64,000 nt of DNA. It comes from Bacillota bacterium. Lineage in GTDB: Bacteria; Bacillota; UBA4882; UBA8346. Where the stretch lies: assembly GCA_023435225.1 (NCBI GenBank), contig JAEYRX010000032.1, positions 1 through 64,000 of the forward strand. The letters run 5' to 3'. The position numbers were made by a program, and so were the translations under genes. The notes beneath the pieces are model-generated. The model saw nothing but the letters and a program-made list of their open reading frames with translations, was not told the origin of the DNA and did not search any database. This document shows positions 1-6,891 of the stretch, piece after piece (within the stretch, counting starts at the first letter, position 1; the number at the start of each line of letters is the position of its first letter).

Positions 1-334
1 AACATGATGGTAAGCCAGGTGTCAAAGTCTTATGGCGCGGCCTACAAAAACTTAATGAAGGACTTTTATTTGTTGAATATTTTCGATCAATTCAATCTTC
101 TTCCCAAGATATGGGTAATGGTTAGCCAGACGGGGAAAGGTGGCCTCGCAAGGCTGGATAGGGGTCTTTACCCAAGTTTTCATATACATTTTCACCTAAA
201 CCAATCAATCAACAAAAATAGGCGACTTTGGTATCACATTTACAACTTTCGCCTATCGCCTCGCGCCTTTCGCCTAAATTCCACTCCTAAAATTCCTCCC
301 CAAAAGATAATTATTTCAACCTAACCGAAATATA
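1..334. other. Leading intergenic region without a supported gene
   Basis: No coding sequence is supported here. An open frame at 4-324 lacks a ribosome site, and its translation has no recognisable domain. The stretch holds a segment with CGGGGAAAG at 131 and GATAGGGGTCTTTACC near 157 that recurs at 50078-50105, followed by a heptamer repeat at 247-274. Confidence 0.6.
247..274. repeat. Heptamer tandem repeat (NNNCGCC units)
   Basis: Four consecutive 7-nt units read TTTCGCC, TATCGCC, TCGCGCC and TTTCGCC. This is one of many intergenic tracts in the window with 7-nt periodicity. The same unit class recurs, in either orientation, near 31560, 46197 and 46303. Confidence 0.7.
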
Positions 335-363
335 TTGACAATAGCGCCAAACGATCATAATAT
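335..363 (+). promoter_or_regulatory. Probable promoter of the ArsM-like gene
   Basis: A consensus -35 TTGACA (335-340) is followed after 17 bp by TAATAT (358-363), about 25 bp ahead of the start codon at 388. A second possible -10, TATAAT, lies at 361-366. Confidence 0.6.
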
Positions 364-387
364 AATACTGTAGGGGGTAGGGTATAA

Positions 388-1029
388 ATGGAACAATATC
401 AATCAGCCACCAAAACTCGCTATAGTGGTTTAAGCCAACAAAAGTGTTCGCTAAGCTGTGGACGTAATTTGGACTTTTTGGAGTTAAAACCGGGAGAACG
501 GGTGTTGGATCTCGGGTGCGGACGAGGTCTGGAAACAATCGCCGCCGGTAAATTGGTAGGAAAAGCCGGTTTAGCGGTTGGTTTGGATCTTACTCCGGAA
601 ATGGTTCAAAAAGCGGTTGAAAACGCCGGAGTTGAAAAAGTTAATAATATCGAATTTGCAGTGGGCAACATTGAAGAACTGCTCTTTGAAGACGAAAGTT
701 TCGATGCCATTATCAGTAATTGTGTGATTAATCATGCTAAAAACAAACAACTGGTCTACCAGGAAATCCACCGGATACTCCGCCCCGGCGGCAGAATAGT
801 AATATCCGACGCTACCTCTAAACTTCCTCTCCCGGAACATATTAAAAACGACCCGGCTCAATGGGCGGCCTGCTTTGGCGGAGCCGTCACCGAATGGGAG
901 TATCTACAAATAATCAAGAACGCCGGGTTTCCAAAGATAGAAATTCTGAAAAAAAGAGAATATCCGAAAAACGGTTATGACTTCATTAGCTTAACAATCA
1001 GAGCTTTCAAAGGAGGTGATAAACGATGA
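388..1029 (+). CDS. ArsM-like SAM-dependent methyltransferase
   Basis: This 213-residue class I methyltransferase has the SAM-binding motif VLDLGCGRG near residue 40, the acidic GLDLTPEM strand, and FDAIISNCVINH followed by LRPGGRIVISD. The C-terminal half (PAQWAACFGGA, then NGYDFISLTIRAFK) matches the arsenite methyltransferase (ArsM) family. Those enzymes methylate As(III) using thiols from thioredoxin, and such genes are widely labelled arsM. The Cys residues that bind arsenic in characterised ArsM are only partly evident (C26, C30, C46, C112, C157 are present), so the substrate is uncertain. The stop overlaps the start of a Cys-rich peptide gene by ATGA, implying translational coupling. 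The downstream Trx-TrxR fusion could supply reductant. Confidence 0.72.
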   Translation: MEQYQSATKTRYSGLSQQKCSLSCGRNLDFLELKPGERVLDLGCGRGLETIAAGKLVGKAGLAVGLDLTPEMVQKAVENAGVEKVNNIEFAVGNIEELLFEDESFDAIISNCVINHAKNKQLVYQEIHRILRPGGRIVISDATSKLPLPEHIKNDPAQWAACFGGAVTEWEYLQIIKNAGFPKIEILKKREYPKNGYDFISLTIRAFKGGDKR

Positions 1030-1133
1030 AACAAGTTACCAAAAACACCGGCAACAATAGTTGCTGTTCCGGTTTTAAAACCGCCCAATGCTGTTCCAAG
1101 TCCTCCAATGTAGTGGCTGGCTGCCATGACTAG
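1026..1133 (+). CDS. 35-residue Cys-rich peptide, coupled to the methyltransferase
   Basis: This small open frame of 35 residues starts inside the methyltransferase stop (ATGA) and has a strong AAAGGAGGTGAT site 5-6 nt upstream. It carries two CC pairs (NSCCSG and AQCCSK) and a terminal GCHD. The tight coupling and the ribosome site argue that it is translated. The next gene is a SPASM-type radical SAM protein, a class that often matures Cys-rich peptides. The peptide could therefore be a RiPP precursor, but it could equally be a small metal(loid)-binding peptide. I recognise no named family. Confidence 0.6.
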   Translation: MKQVTKNTGNNSCCSGFKTAQCCSKSSNVVAGCHD

Positions 1134-1544
1134 GAGTCGGTAGTTTTGGAGTCTCAGACAGTAATCAATAGTTTAGGAGCCAGGAATCCCAAAAACAGGA
1201 GTTAGGAGTTTAGAAGTCAGGAGCCAGTAGTGAAAGTGAAGATATGTGGGCTTTTAAAATCTACATTATCTCGTTTAATCATAAACGACTGGAGTTTGTT
1301 CTTAACAATCTAAATCCCTTTGGATAGGCTTCGAATAATTTACGGAGCCCGTGAAAGCGGGATTTGGATAGATTTTGTACATCAGCCCAGGGGTTTAGCC
1401 CTGGGTGATGAAATGACAAACGATTTTTAAGACCCCAATAACACATAGCTTCGAAGCAATTTCAAGCATCTCCTGGCTACTGACTCCTTTCTCCTGACTC
1501 CTGAACACTTTTGACTTAAAATATGGAAGACAGGTGATCTCTCG
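1133..1544. repeat. Repeat-filled intergenic region
   Basis: No gene is supported in this 410-bp gap. Degenerate heptamer repeats of the GGAGTCA type lie at about 1133-1234. The same class in reverse orientation (CTCCTGA units) lies at about 1470-1504, so the two bracket the middle part. Between them, 1318-1420 matches in reverse a repeat at about 26558-26660. A short hairpin CGTTTAATCATAAACG sits near 1273. Confidence 0.65.
1318..1420 (+). repeat. ~100-bp dispersed repeat with AGCCCAGGGG hairpin, copy 1
   Basis: The segment runs from GGCTTCGAATAATT through AGCCCGTGAAA and ends in ATCAGCCCAGGGGTTT, then AGCCCTGGG and GAAAT. The region 26558-26660 carries the same blocks in the same order on the opposite strand. 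The CCCAGGGGTTTAGCCCTGGG part can form a hairpin. No open frame is present. Confidence 0.65.
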
Positions 1545-3617
1545 ATGCATTACAGTAACAATAATGTTATTGTACCAATCTGGAATAGTCAAGAACCGGG
1601 ATACGCGATTTTAAACCCATTGACGGGTAGTTTTGATCTGATGAATGAATTGGAATATCAGATAGTACATGGTTTTAAAGAAAACGGTACTGTTGATCCT
1701 GAAAATAAGCAATTTTACGAATATCTGCTTTCTAGAGGATATTTGTTTAATAATAAAGAGGCTGAGAATGAAAAATTTGAAACGGAATTTGCTAAATTTC
1801 AAGCGGAAATTGATAATTCCCAAGTCCAGTTGCTACTAATTCCTTCTTATGGTTGTAACCTGGCTTGTACTTATTGTTATGAACATAGCCTTTCCGGGAG
1901 AGGAAAATTAATCACCAAAGAAACAGTAGATGCTTTTTTTGACTATATCCAAGTCAATTTTGCCGGGAAGAAAACTCGACCTTTTATTACTTTATTTGGC
2001 GGAGAGCCTTTGATTGACACTCCGGCTCATCAGGAGATTATTAGTTATATTATAAATCGTTGCGCCGCTGATGATTATGAAATCGCCGCAGTTACCAATG
2101 GATACGCTCTGGCAAGTTATGTCGAGATTTTGGCTAAAGCAAAAGTAAAAGAGATACAGGTAACTTTGGACGGTAGTCAAGAGGTCCATGATAAAAGGCG
2201 GGGAACGGTTCAGGGTGGCGGCAGCTTTGACCGGATTATTCAAGGTTTGGCAAAAGCGGTAGAACATCATTTCCCTATTAATCTACGGACTGTGGTGGAT
2301 TTTGAAAATGTCGGGGATTTGATTAAATTAGCGGAATTTATCAATGCCAAAGGTTGGTTGGACCTGAGACCGGAGCTTTTTAAAACCCAGATTGGGAGAA
2401 ATTATGAGTTGTTCGATTGTTATGCCAAACCGGAGCATTTAATGTCTCAAGTGGAGCTTTGGGCGGAATATACGAAATTAAGCAATGAAAATTCAATATT
2501 AAAAAAGTTTCATCGTCCCGACTTCAAAGGAATCAGGCATCTGGTAGATACCGGGACATTGTATCCGGCTAGTTTTGATACCTGCCCGGCTGCTAAGACC
2601 GAGTGGGTTTTCGACTTATATGGCGATATTTACGGTTGTACCGCCAGTTGCGGCCGGGAAGAATTAAAGCTGGGTTCTTATTATCCGGAGGTTTCGTTAA
2701 ACCGGGAGCGGATAGCGGAATGGCAAAACCGTAATGTTTTAACAATTCCGGAGTGCCGGGACTGTAGCTATAATATTATTTGCGGCGGAGGCTGCGGGGT
2801 GATCGCCGCCCATAAGAATGGTTCGGTATTGAGCCCAGATTGCCGTCCGGTTCAGGAATTAATTGATATAGGCGTGAATTATTATCACCGCGAGATTGAA
2901 AACATGGCTAATCCGGAACCGGTATTTGAGTCGGGATGTGTAATTTGCGGTAAGGAATTGGTATATCATGAGCACTCTTCTTTGGCGACTTGTAAAATTT
3001 GCAGCCGGGAACAGCTGACCACGGTAACTTGCCGCGACGGTCATTTTGTTTGTGACCAATGCCACAGCCGGGATATTTTAGAGTTACTAGAGCAGTATTG
3101 TTTACAAACCGACATAAGCGACCCAATCAAACTGGCGGAACAGATTTTTGAGTTACCGGGTTTAAAGATGCACGGACCGGAATACCACAGTATTGTTCCG
3201 GCAATAATTGTGACCGCTCATGGTAATAATACCAAACAGAAGAATGCCGCCGATATTCATACCGCAATTGAAAGAGGAAAATCCATTCCCGGTGGAGTTT
3301 GCGGTTCCCATGGCGCATGCGGCGCCGCTATCGGGGTAGGAATTGCCTATTCAATAATTAACAGTGTAACTCCCTTATCCAAAGAATCCAGAGGCGAAGA
3401 CAATCGGTTAACGGCGGAAGCTTTATTAGCAATCAGTAAATACGGTGGCCCACGTTGTTGTAAGCGGGAAACTATAACAACTCTGGAGTTGTCCCGGCAA
3501 TCTATTCCAGGCTTTAAACATAATCCGGATATAAACCATCAATGTAGTCAATTTGAACGGAATAAAGACTGCCTGGGATCAGAGTGCCCTTACTTTAGGC
3601 AACAGGGAACAGGTTGA
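1545..3617 (+). CDS. SPASM radical SAM protein fused to a DUF5714 domain
   Basis: This 690-residue protein has a radical SAM core with CxxxCxxC at C104, C108 and C111 (GCNLACTYCYEH), a GGEPL motif near residue 150, and a SPASM region rich in Cys (about residues 345-460). That layout is typical of sulfatase-maturase-like and RiPP-maturing enzymes. A four-Cys zinc-ribbon-like segment follows (about 465-515). The C-terminal ~170 residues resemble DUF5714, with GGVCGSHGACGAA and GGPRCCKRE blocks. The ATG has AGGTGA about 8 nt upstream. The neighbours are an ArsM-like enzyme, a Cys-rich peptide and a Trx-TrxR fusion. The substrate is unknown; the upstream peptide is the obvious candidate. The family call is firm, the role is inference. 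Confidence 0.8.
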   Translation: MHYSNNNVIVPIWNSQEPGYAILNPLTGSFDLMNELEYQIVHGFKENGTVDPENKQFYEYLLSRGYLFNNKEAENEKFETEFAKFQAEIDNSQVQLLLIPSYGCNLACTYCYEHSLSGRGKLITKETVDAFFDYIQVNFAGKKTRPFITLFGGEPLIDTPAHQEIISYIINRCAADDYEIAAVTNGYALASYVEILAKAKVKEIQVTLDGSQEVHDKRRGTVQGGGSFDRIIQGLAKAVEHHFPINLRTVVDFENVGDLIKLAEFINAKGWLDLRPELFKTQIGRNYELFDCYAKPEHLMSQVELWAEYTKLSNENSILKKFHRPDFKGIRHLVDTGTLYPASFDTCPAAKTEWVFDLYGDIYGCTASCGREELKLGSYYPEVSLNRERIAEWQNRNVLTIPECRDCSYNIICGGGCGVIAAHKNGSVLSPDCRPVQELIDIGVNYYHREIENMANPEPVFESGCVICGKELVYHEHSSLATCKICSREQLTTVTCRDGHFVCDQCHSRDILELLEQYCLQTDISDPIKLAEQIFELPGLKMHGPEYHSIVPAIIVTAHGNNTKQKNAADIHTAIERGKSIPGGVCGSHGACGAAIGVGIAYSIINSVTPLSKESRGEDNRLTAEALLAISKYGGPRCCKRETITTLELSRQSIPGFKHNPDINHQCSQFERNKDCLGSECPYFRQQGTG

Positions 3618-3758
3618 AAGTGATAAATTTAGGCCCATGTTTAATGTGTTTAGCTAAAATTGACATGTATAATACTCTTAATTTTTTCTGTTACCTGTTA
3701 TCTAGTCCCTATTCCCTAATTTCAAAAGTAGTATAACTTTAGAAAGGATGATTTTCAA

Positions 3759-5063
3759 ATGAGTGACTTGATAAAATACATCAATGCCGGGGAGTTTGAG
3801 ACGGAGGTTTTAAAAAGCGACCAGCCGGTGATAGTTGATTTTTATTCCGAAGAGTGTCCGCCTTGTGAGGTATTGGCGCCTATATATGAGAAGATGGCCG
3901 GGAAATATGGAAAGCATCTTAAATTTATTAAAATATTACGTCAAGATAACAGGGAGTTGGCTAAGAGCTTGAATGTCAGCAGTAGTCCGACAGTCTTGTT
4001 TTTCAAGCAAGGTAAGGAAATCGGCTCCAGGTTGAATGGATATTTGAACAAACCGCAAGTAAGAAAAGCCATCGAATCGATATTAGGTGATTTTATCCCT
4101 GCTTCAGAAATGAAAAGAATTAATAGTGACGTAATAATCTTAGGGGCGGGGGCAGCCGGTTTGTCGGCGGCTATCTACGCCTCACGGGCTAAACTAAAAA
4201 CCGTAATAATTGATGAAAGCGTTCCCGGCGGGCAAACCGCTTCTACGTATCATGTAGCTAATTATCCCGGTACACCGGGAGTCGTCAGGGGGAAAGAAAT
4301 TATCCAAAATATGCGGGAACAGGCCCTGTCTTTCGGAACAGTTATAGAGGATTTAAAAGAGATCTTTGAAGTAAAACTAAACGGTTCCACTAAATATGTC
4401 AAGACTGAGGATACCGAATATTTCGGTAAGGTTTTGATCATCGCTACCGGCGCCGAACCCCGGGCTTTGCCGGCTGAAGGAGCGGATGAATTTAAGGGGC
4501 GGGGTGTTCATTATTGCGCTACCTGCGACGGAGCCATGTATCAGGACCGTAAGGTTGTAGTAGTCGGTGGCGGCAACTCGGCAGTGGAGGAAGCAGTCTT
4601 TTTGACTAGGTTTGCTTCGCATGTTACGATTATCCACCAATTTGATCATTTTCAAGCCGGGCAGAGTGCCCAGGAAGAAGCTTTTCTTAATCCAAAGATC
4701 AACATTATCTGGAATTCGGAAGTTCGCAAGGTTAATGGCGCCGGGCATGCGCTAACCGGAGTGGTGATTGAAAACCTTAAAACTAAAGAACTGATCGAAG
4801 TTCCGACGGAGGGAGCCTTTGTCTATATTGGAACGGCGCCACGTTCTGAATTATACCGGGGCGAACTCCAACTCGATAAATGGGGTTATATAATAGCCGG
4901 AGAAGATACTAAAACGAATCTGGAAGGGGTGTACGCAGCCGGTGATATCCGCAACAAGCCGATCCGTCAGGTGATTACCGCCGCTGCCGATGGAGCCATC
5001 GCCGGAATCATGGCCGAAAGATACCTGACCGCGTCTAAGCAGGCAATGACCGCAGGTGTTTAG
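3759..5063 (+). CDS. Thioredoxin-thioredoxin reductase fusion
   Basis: The 434-residue protein has an N-terminal thioredoxin domain (about 1-110) with the unusual active site ECPPCE. It is followed by a complete thioredoxin reductase (about 122-425) with the FAD motif GAGAAGLSAA, the redox motif CATC (HYCATCDG), the NAD(P)H motif VVGGGNSAVEEA and a second FAD motif near GVYAAGDIR. The fusion would let electrons pass from NAD(P)H via FAD to the attached thioredoxin. The start has a good ribosome site (AGAAAGGATG) upstream. Its position after the ArsM-like and radical SAM genes suggests it supplies thiol reductant to that pathway, but a general role is also possible. It lies 140 bp after the radical SAM gene, so a shared transcript is uncertain. 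Confidence 0.88.
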   Translation: MSDLIKYINAGEFETEVLKSDQPVIVDFYSEECPPCEVLAPIYEKMAGKYGKHLKFIKILRQDNRELAKSLNVSSSPTVLFFKQGKEIGSRLNGYLNKPQVRKAIESILGDFIPASEMKRINSDVIILGAGAAGLSAAIYASRAKLKTVIIDESVPGGQTASTYHVANYPGTPGVVRGKEIIQNMREQALSFGTVIEDLKEIFEVKLNGSTKYVKTEDTEYFGKVLIIATGAEPRALPAEGADEFKGRGVHYCATCDGAMYQDRKVVVVGGGNSAVEEAVFLTRFASHVTIIHQFDHFQAGQSAQEEAFLNPKINIIWNSEVRKVNGAGHALTGVVIENLKTKELIEVPTEGAFVYIGTAPRSELYRGELQLDKWGYIIAGEDTKTNLEGVYAAGDIRNKPIRQVITAAADGAIAGIMAERYLTASKQAMTAGV

Positions 5064-5200
5064 CATGAAAAAGAATAGAAATTCCAAATCAGGAAGAATC
5101 ATCCGCCCAAGCTTATTAAGTTGTATAAGAATAAGTTTTAATCTTTGTTAATCCTTTAAATCTGTGTTAATCCGTGTCTAAGTTTCTTTATCTTTTAGCC
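5064..5200. other. Intergenic stretch with partial GGATTAACAC-type repeat
   Basis: The stretch holds TTAATCTTTGTTAATCC and TGTGTTAATCCGTG (5137-5180). These are related to the longer inverted pair at 18177-18258. No gene is seen on the + strand. Confidence 0.5.
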
Positions 5201-5356
5201 TTAATGCGCTTTTAAAATTTTGTCTGCAACTTGTTCTAATGTTTTACAGTCTTTGCAGCCATTGTTTGGGCCGCCTTGTTTACAGGAATCCAGGCAATGA
5301 TTGATTGACATTTTGATAACTTCCAGTTCTTGGTCATTTAAAGATAAATTGATCAT
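5201..5356 (-). CDS. 51-residue Cys-containing small protein
   Basis: This is a short minus-strand frame with a convincing ribosome site (GAGGTGAATAAT then ATG). The product has an acidic N-terminal part followed by a CLDSCKQGG segment and a CKDCK motif, then a helix ending in KILKAH. The CxxxC and CxxC spacing suggests metal or disulfide chemistry. It lies between the Trx-TrxR fusion and the copper-storage gene, both rich in thiol chemistry. I do not recognise the family. Confidence 0.6.
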   Translation of the reverse strand: MINLSLNDQELEVIKMSINHCLDSCKQGGPNNGCKDCKTLEQVADKILKAH

Positions 5357-5672
5357 ATTATTCACCTCTAATTATATTATGACGATTAATTGATAAAATA
5401 TCCGGCCTTAACAAAAAAAATCAATCCCAGATTACGAGCTTATGAAGTGAAGATTCAATTAGATTATGATAAAATGAGTTGTAATGGAATTCTTAACGAA
5501 TATTAAATTCATTATTTAGGAGAGTGTGGAATACTTTTTAGCTTTACCTCAATTGAAAGCTTCGGCATCATTAAAAATTAAGTAACTTAGACGAACATAA
5601 AAAAGAAGACAGAAGAATAAGTGAGATATATCTATGATTTCTCTCCTTCTTACTAATTGGATTAAAAGTTAA
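5357..5672. other. AT-rich intergenic region, nothing recognised
   Basis: No gene of more than about 15 codons with a ribosome site is visible on either strand. The promoter of the minus-strand 51-residue gene should lie in its left part. Confidence 0.5.
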
Positions 5673-5698
5673 AAAAAGAACCCGTGTGGGTTCTTTTA
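5673..5698 (-). terminator. Terminator after the copper-storage gene
   Basis: A hairpin AAAAGAACCC-GTGT-GGGTTCTTTT has A- and T-rich flanks and overlaps the stop of the minus-strand gene ending at 5696. Confidence 0.75.
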
Positions 5699-6043
5699 CA
5701 TGTGACTCATATTCCGGCACTCAGTAGCGCATTTACGGCACTCATCAGCGCATTCTTGGCAATGATCATCTTTGAACATGGCGCATTCACCGGCGCAAGC
5801 ATCACAGACCGTGGCGCAAGTACTACAAAGGTCCTTGGCAAATTCACTATTACTCGATAAGAACTTGGCTGATAGGTTGCAAATATCAGCACAATCTTTT
5901 AAGGTGGAAAGACATTTTGCTCTTGCTTTAACATCCGTTTCCTTAAGACAGGAATCAAAGCATTCCTCGCAAATCTGCATACAACGATTACACTCATCAA
6001 TACATTTTTGATATTTTTGAACTGATGTTTCTACTACCGGCAT
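5696..6043 (-). CDS. Cys-rich four-helix-bundle copper-binding protein (Csp/DUF326-like)
   Basis: The 115-residue protein is packed with regularly spaced Cys on predicted helices (IDECNRCMQICEECFD, then CSTCATVCDACAGEC and HCQECADECRKC). This is the pattern of copper storage proteins (Csp) and DUF326 proteins, whose four-helix bundles hold many Cu(I) ions. The start is placed at the MPVVETS methionine, which has GGAGGT 6-7 nt upstream; a longer frame of ten more residues has no such site. No signal peptide is seen, which fits the cytosolic Csp3 type. It is divergent from the DUF2318 gene and lies beside CopA, CopZ and a two-component system, which supports a copper role. Confidence 0.85.
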   Translation of the reverse strand: MPVVETSVQKYQKCIDECNRCMQICEECFDSCLKETDVKARAKCLSTLKDCADICNLSAKFLSSNSEFAKDLCSTCATVCDACAGECAMFKDDHCQECADECRKCATECRNMSHM

Positions 6044-6157
6044 TATTGTTACCTCCGTTTTATTTATTTTCATCGTAGTTTATATTATCTCGATTTTACA
6101 TTTTATTATGTGAGGGAGTTTTATATTTACTGGTGTGGACGACGAATACCAATTAAA

Positions 6158-6192
6158 ATCTTCATTAAATCTTCATATGAATCCAATATAAT
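6158..6192 (+). promoter_or_regulatory. Promoter with paired ATCTTCA boxes, upstream of the DUF2318 gene
   Basis: ATCTTCA at 6158-6164 repeats exactly at 6169-6175 (11-bp period). An 11-bp gap follows, then the -10 TATAAT (6187-6192). No good -35 is present, and the direct repeats take its place. This is the usual geometry for activation by an OmpR-family regulator. Three further promoters share the arrangement (6713, 6829 and 29630). Confidence 0.75.
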
Positions 6193-6229
6193 CAGTTATA
6201 TCATCTAATTTTTGAAGGGAGATTTCTTT

Positions 6230-6703
6230 ATGATTAAACGACTGAATATGGGTATTAAGATTTTAGGTTTGGTAATCATAGCTTTAACCGGTTTTTTGAT
6301 TTTCCAAAACAATGTTATAAAAGGTGAAACTGGTAATAATAGTGAGTTGAAGATTTTAAAAAGTGCAGTGACCGGTAAAGCCAAATTTTATCCTTATACC
6401 GTTGATGGAGTAAAAATGGAAGTTTTTGTGGTAAAAGCAAGCGATGGGACTGTTCGTACGGCTTTTAATACTTGCCAGGTTTGTTATGATTCCGGGCGGG
6501 GTTATTACATCCAGGAAGGTGATGAAATGGTATGCCAAAATTGCGGCAACCGTTTTAAAATTGACCAAATCGAAAAGATTAAAAATGGCTGTAACCCGGT
6601 TCCAATTACCTCCAACCTCAAATCCGACGACGGCAAGTATATAACCATACCCAAAGATTCAATGCGTAAAGCAAAGTTCCTGTTTGAAAATTGGAAAAGA
6701 TAA
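6230..6703 (+). CDS. DUF2318 (FtrD-like) membrane-anchored Fe-S/metal protein
   Basis: This 157-residue protein has one N-terminal membrane segment (about 8-27) and an extracytoplasmic domain with two CxxC pairs, CQVCYD and CQNCGNRF, followed by NGCNPVPI. These blocks define DUF2318, found in FtrD-like proteins linked to iron or copper handling. The ATG at 6230 is preferred because AAGGGAGA lies 8 nt upstream; a TTG 18 nt earlier would overlap that site. The upstream promoter with paired ATCTTCA boxes suggests control by the nearby OmpR-family regulator. A role as a metal or electron carrier for the adjacent SafE-cupredoxin protein is inference. Confidence 0.82.
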   Translation: MIKRLNMGIKILGLVIIALTGFLIFQNNVIKGETGNNSELKILKSAVTGKAKFYPYTVDGVKMEVFVVKASDGTVRTAFNTCQVCYDSGRGYYIQEGDEMVCQNCGNRFKIDQIEKIKNGCNPVPITSNLKSDDGKYITIPKDSMRKAKFLFENWKR

Positions 6704-6712
6704 TTTACAATC

Positions 6713-6747
6713 ATCTTCATAAAATATTCATTTTAGCTTGTTATAAT
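6713..6747 (+). promoter_or_regulatory. Promoter with paired ATCTTCA-like boxes driving a short transcript
   Basis: ATCTTCA (6713-6719) and ATATTCA (6724-6730) are 11 bp apart, and 11 bp later comes TATAAT (6742-6747). The geometry equals that at 6158. Transcription would start near 6753 and meet a terminator by 6820, well before the next gene. Confidence 0.68.
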
Positions 6748-6752
6748 TAAAT

Positions 6753-6820
6753 TAATTCATCTATCTCCTCCCTTTTCTCAATGAAACGGAAATCTGATTA
6801 AGAAATCCGTTTCTTTTTTT
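6753..6820 (+). ncRNA. Candidate small regulatory RNA (~68 nt)
   Basis: A predicted transcript runs from the promoter at 6713-6747 to a terminator with an 8-bp stem and T-run at 6783-6820. Its 5' part contains the pyrimidine-rich tract CTATCTCCTCCCTTTTCTC, which resembles an anti-Shine-Dalgarno sequence. Only a 6-codon frame is present (ATG at 6781), so a messenger role is unlikely but a leader peptide cannot be excluded. Existence is inferred from promoter and terminator alone. Confidence 0.45.
6783..6820 (+). terminator. Intrinsic terminator
   Basis: GAAACGGA (6783-6790) pairs perfectly with TCCGTTTC (6806-6813). Seven T follow (6814-6820). Confidence 0.8.
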
Positions 6821-6828
6821 ATTTTTAG

Positions 6829-6863
6829 TTCTTCATAATATCTTCACACTCTTTCGTTATTAT
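6829..6863 (+). promoter_or_regulatory. Promoter with paired TTCTTCA/ATCTTCA boxes, upstream of the HMA-SafE gene
   Basis: TTCTTCA (6829-6835) and ATCTTCA (6840-6846) are 11 bp apart, with an 11-bp gap to TATTAT (6858-6863). The boxes replace a -35 as at 6158, 6713 and 29630. Confidence 0.72.
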
Positions 6864-6891
6864 ATCTTTGAAGATATTGAGGAGGGATTTT

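Noticed and set aside
4..324. 106-codon open frame at the window start
   Set aside because: It has no ribosome site, crosses repeat sequence, and its product has low-complexity composition without a domain.
1242..1325. 27-codon frame as a second precursor peptide for the radical SAM enzyme
   Set aside because: It has no ribosome site and overlaps the dispersed repeat. The Cys-rich frame at 1026 is far better supported.
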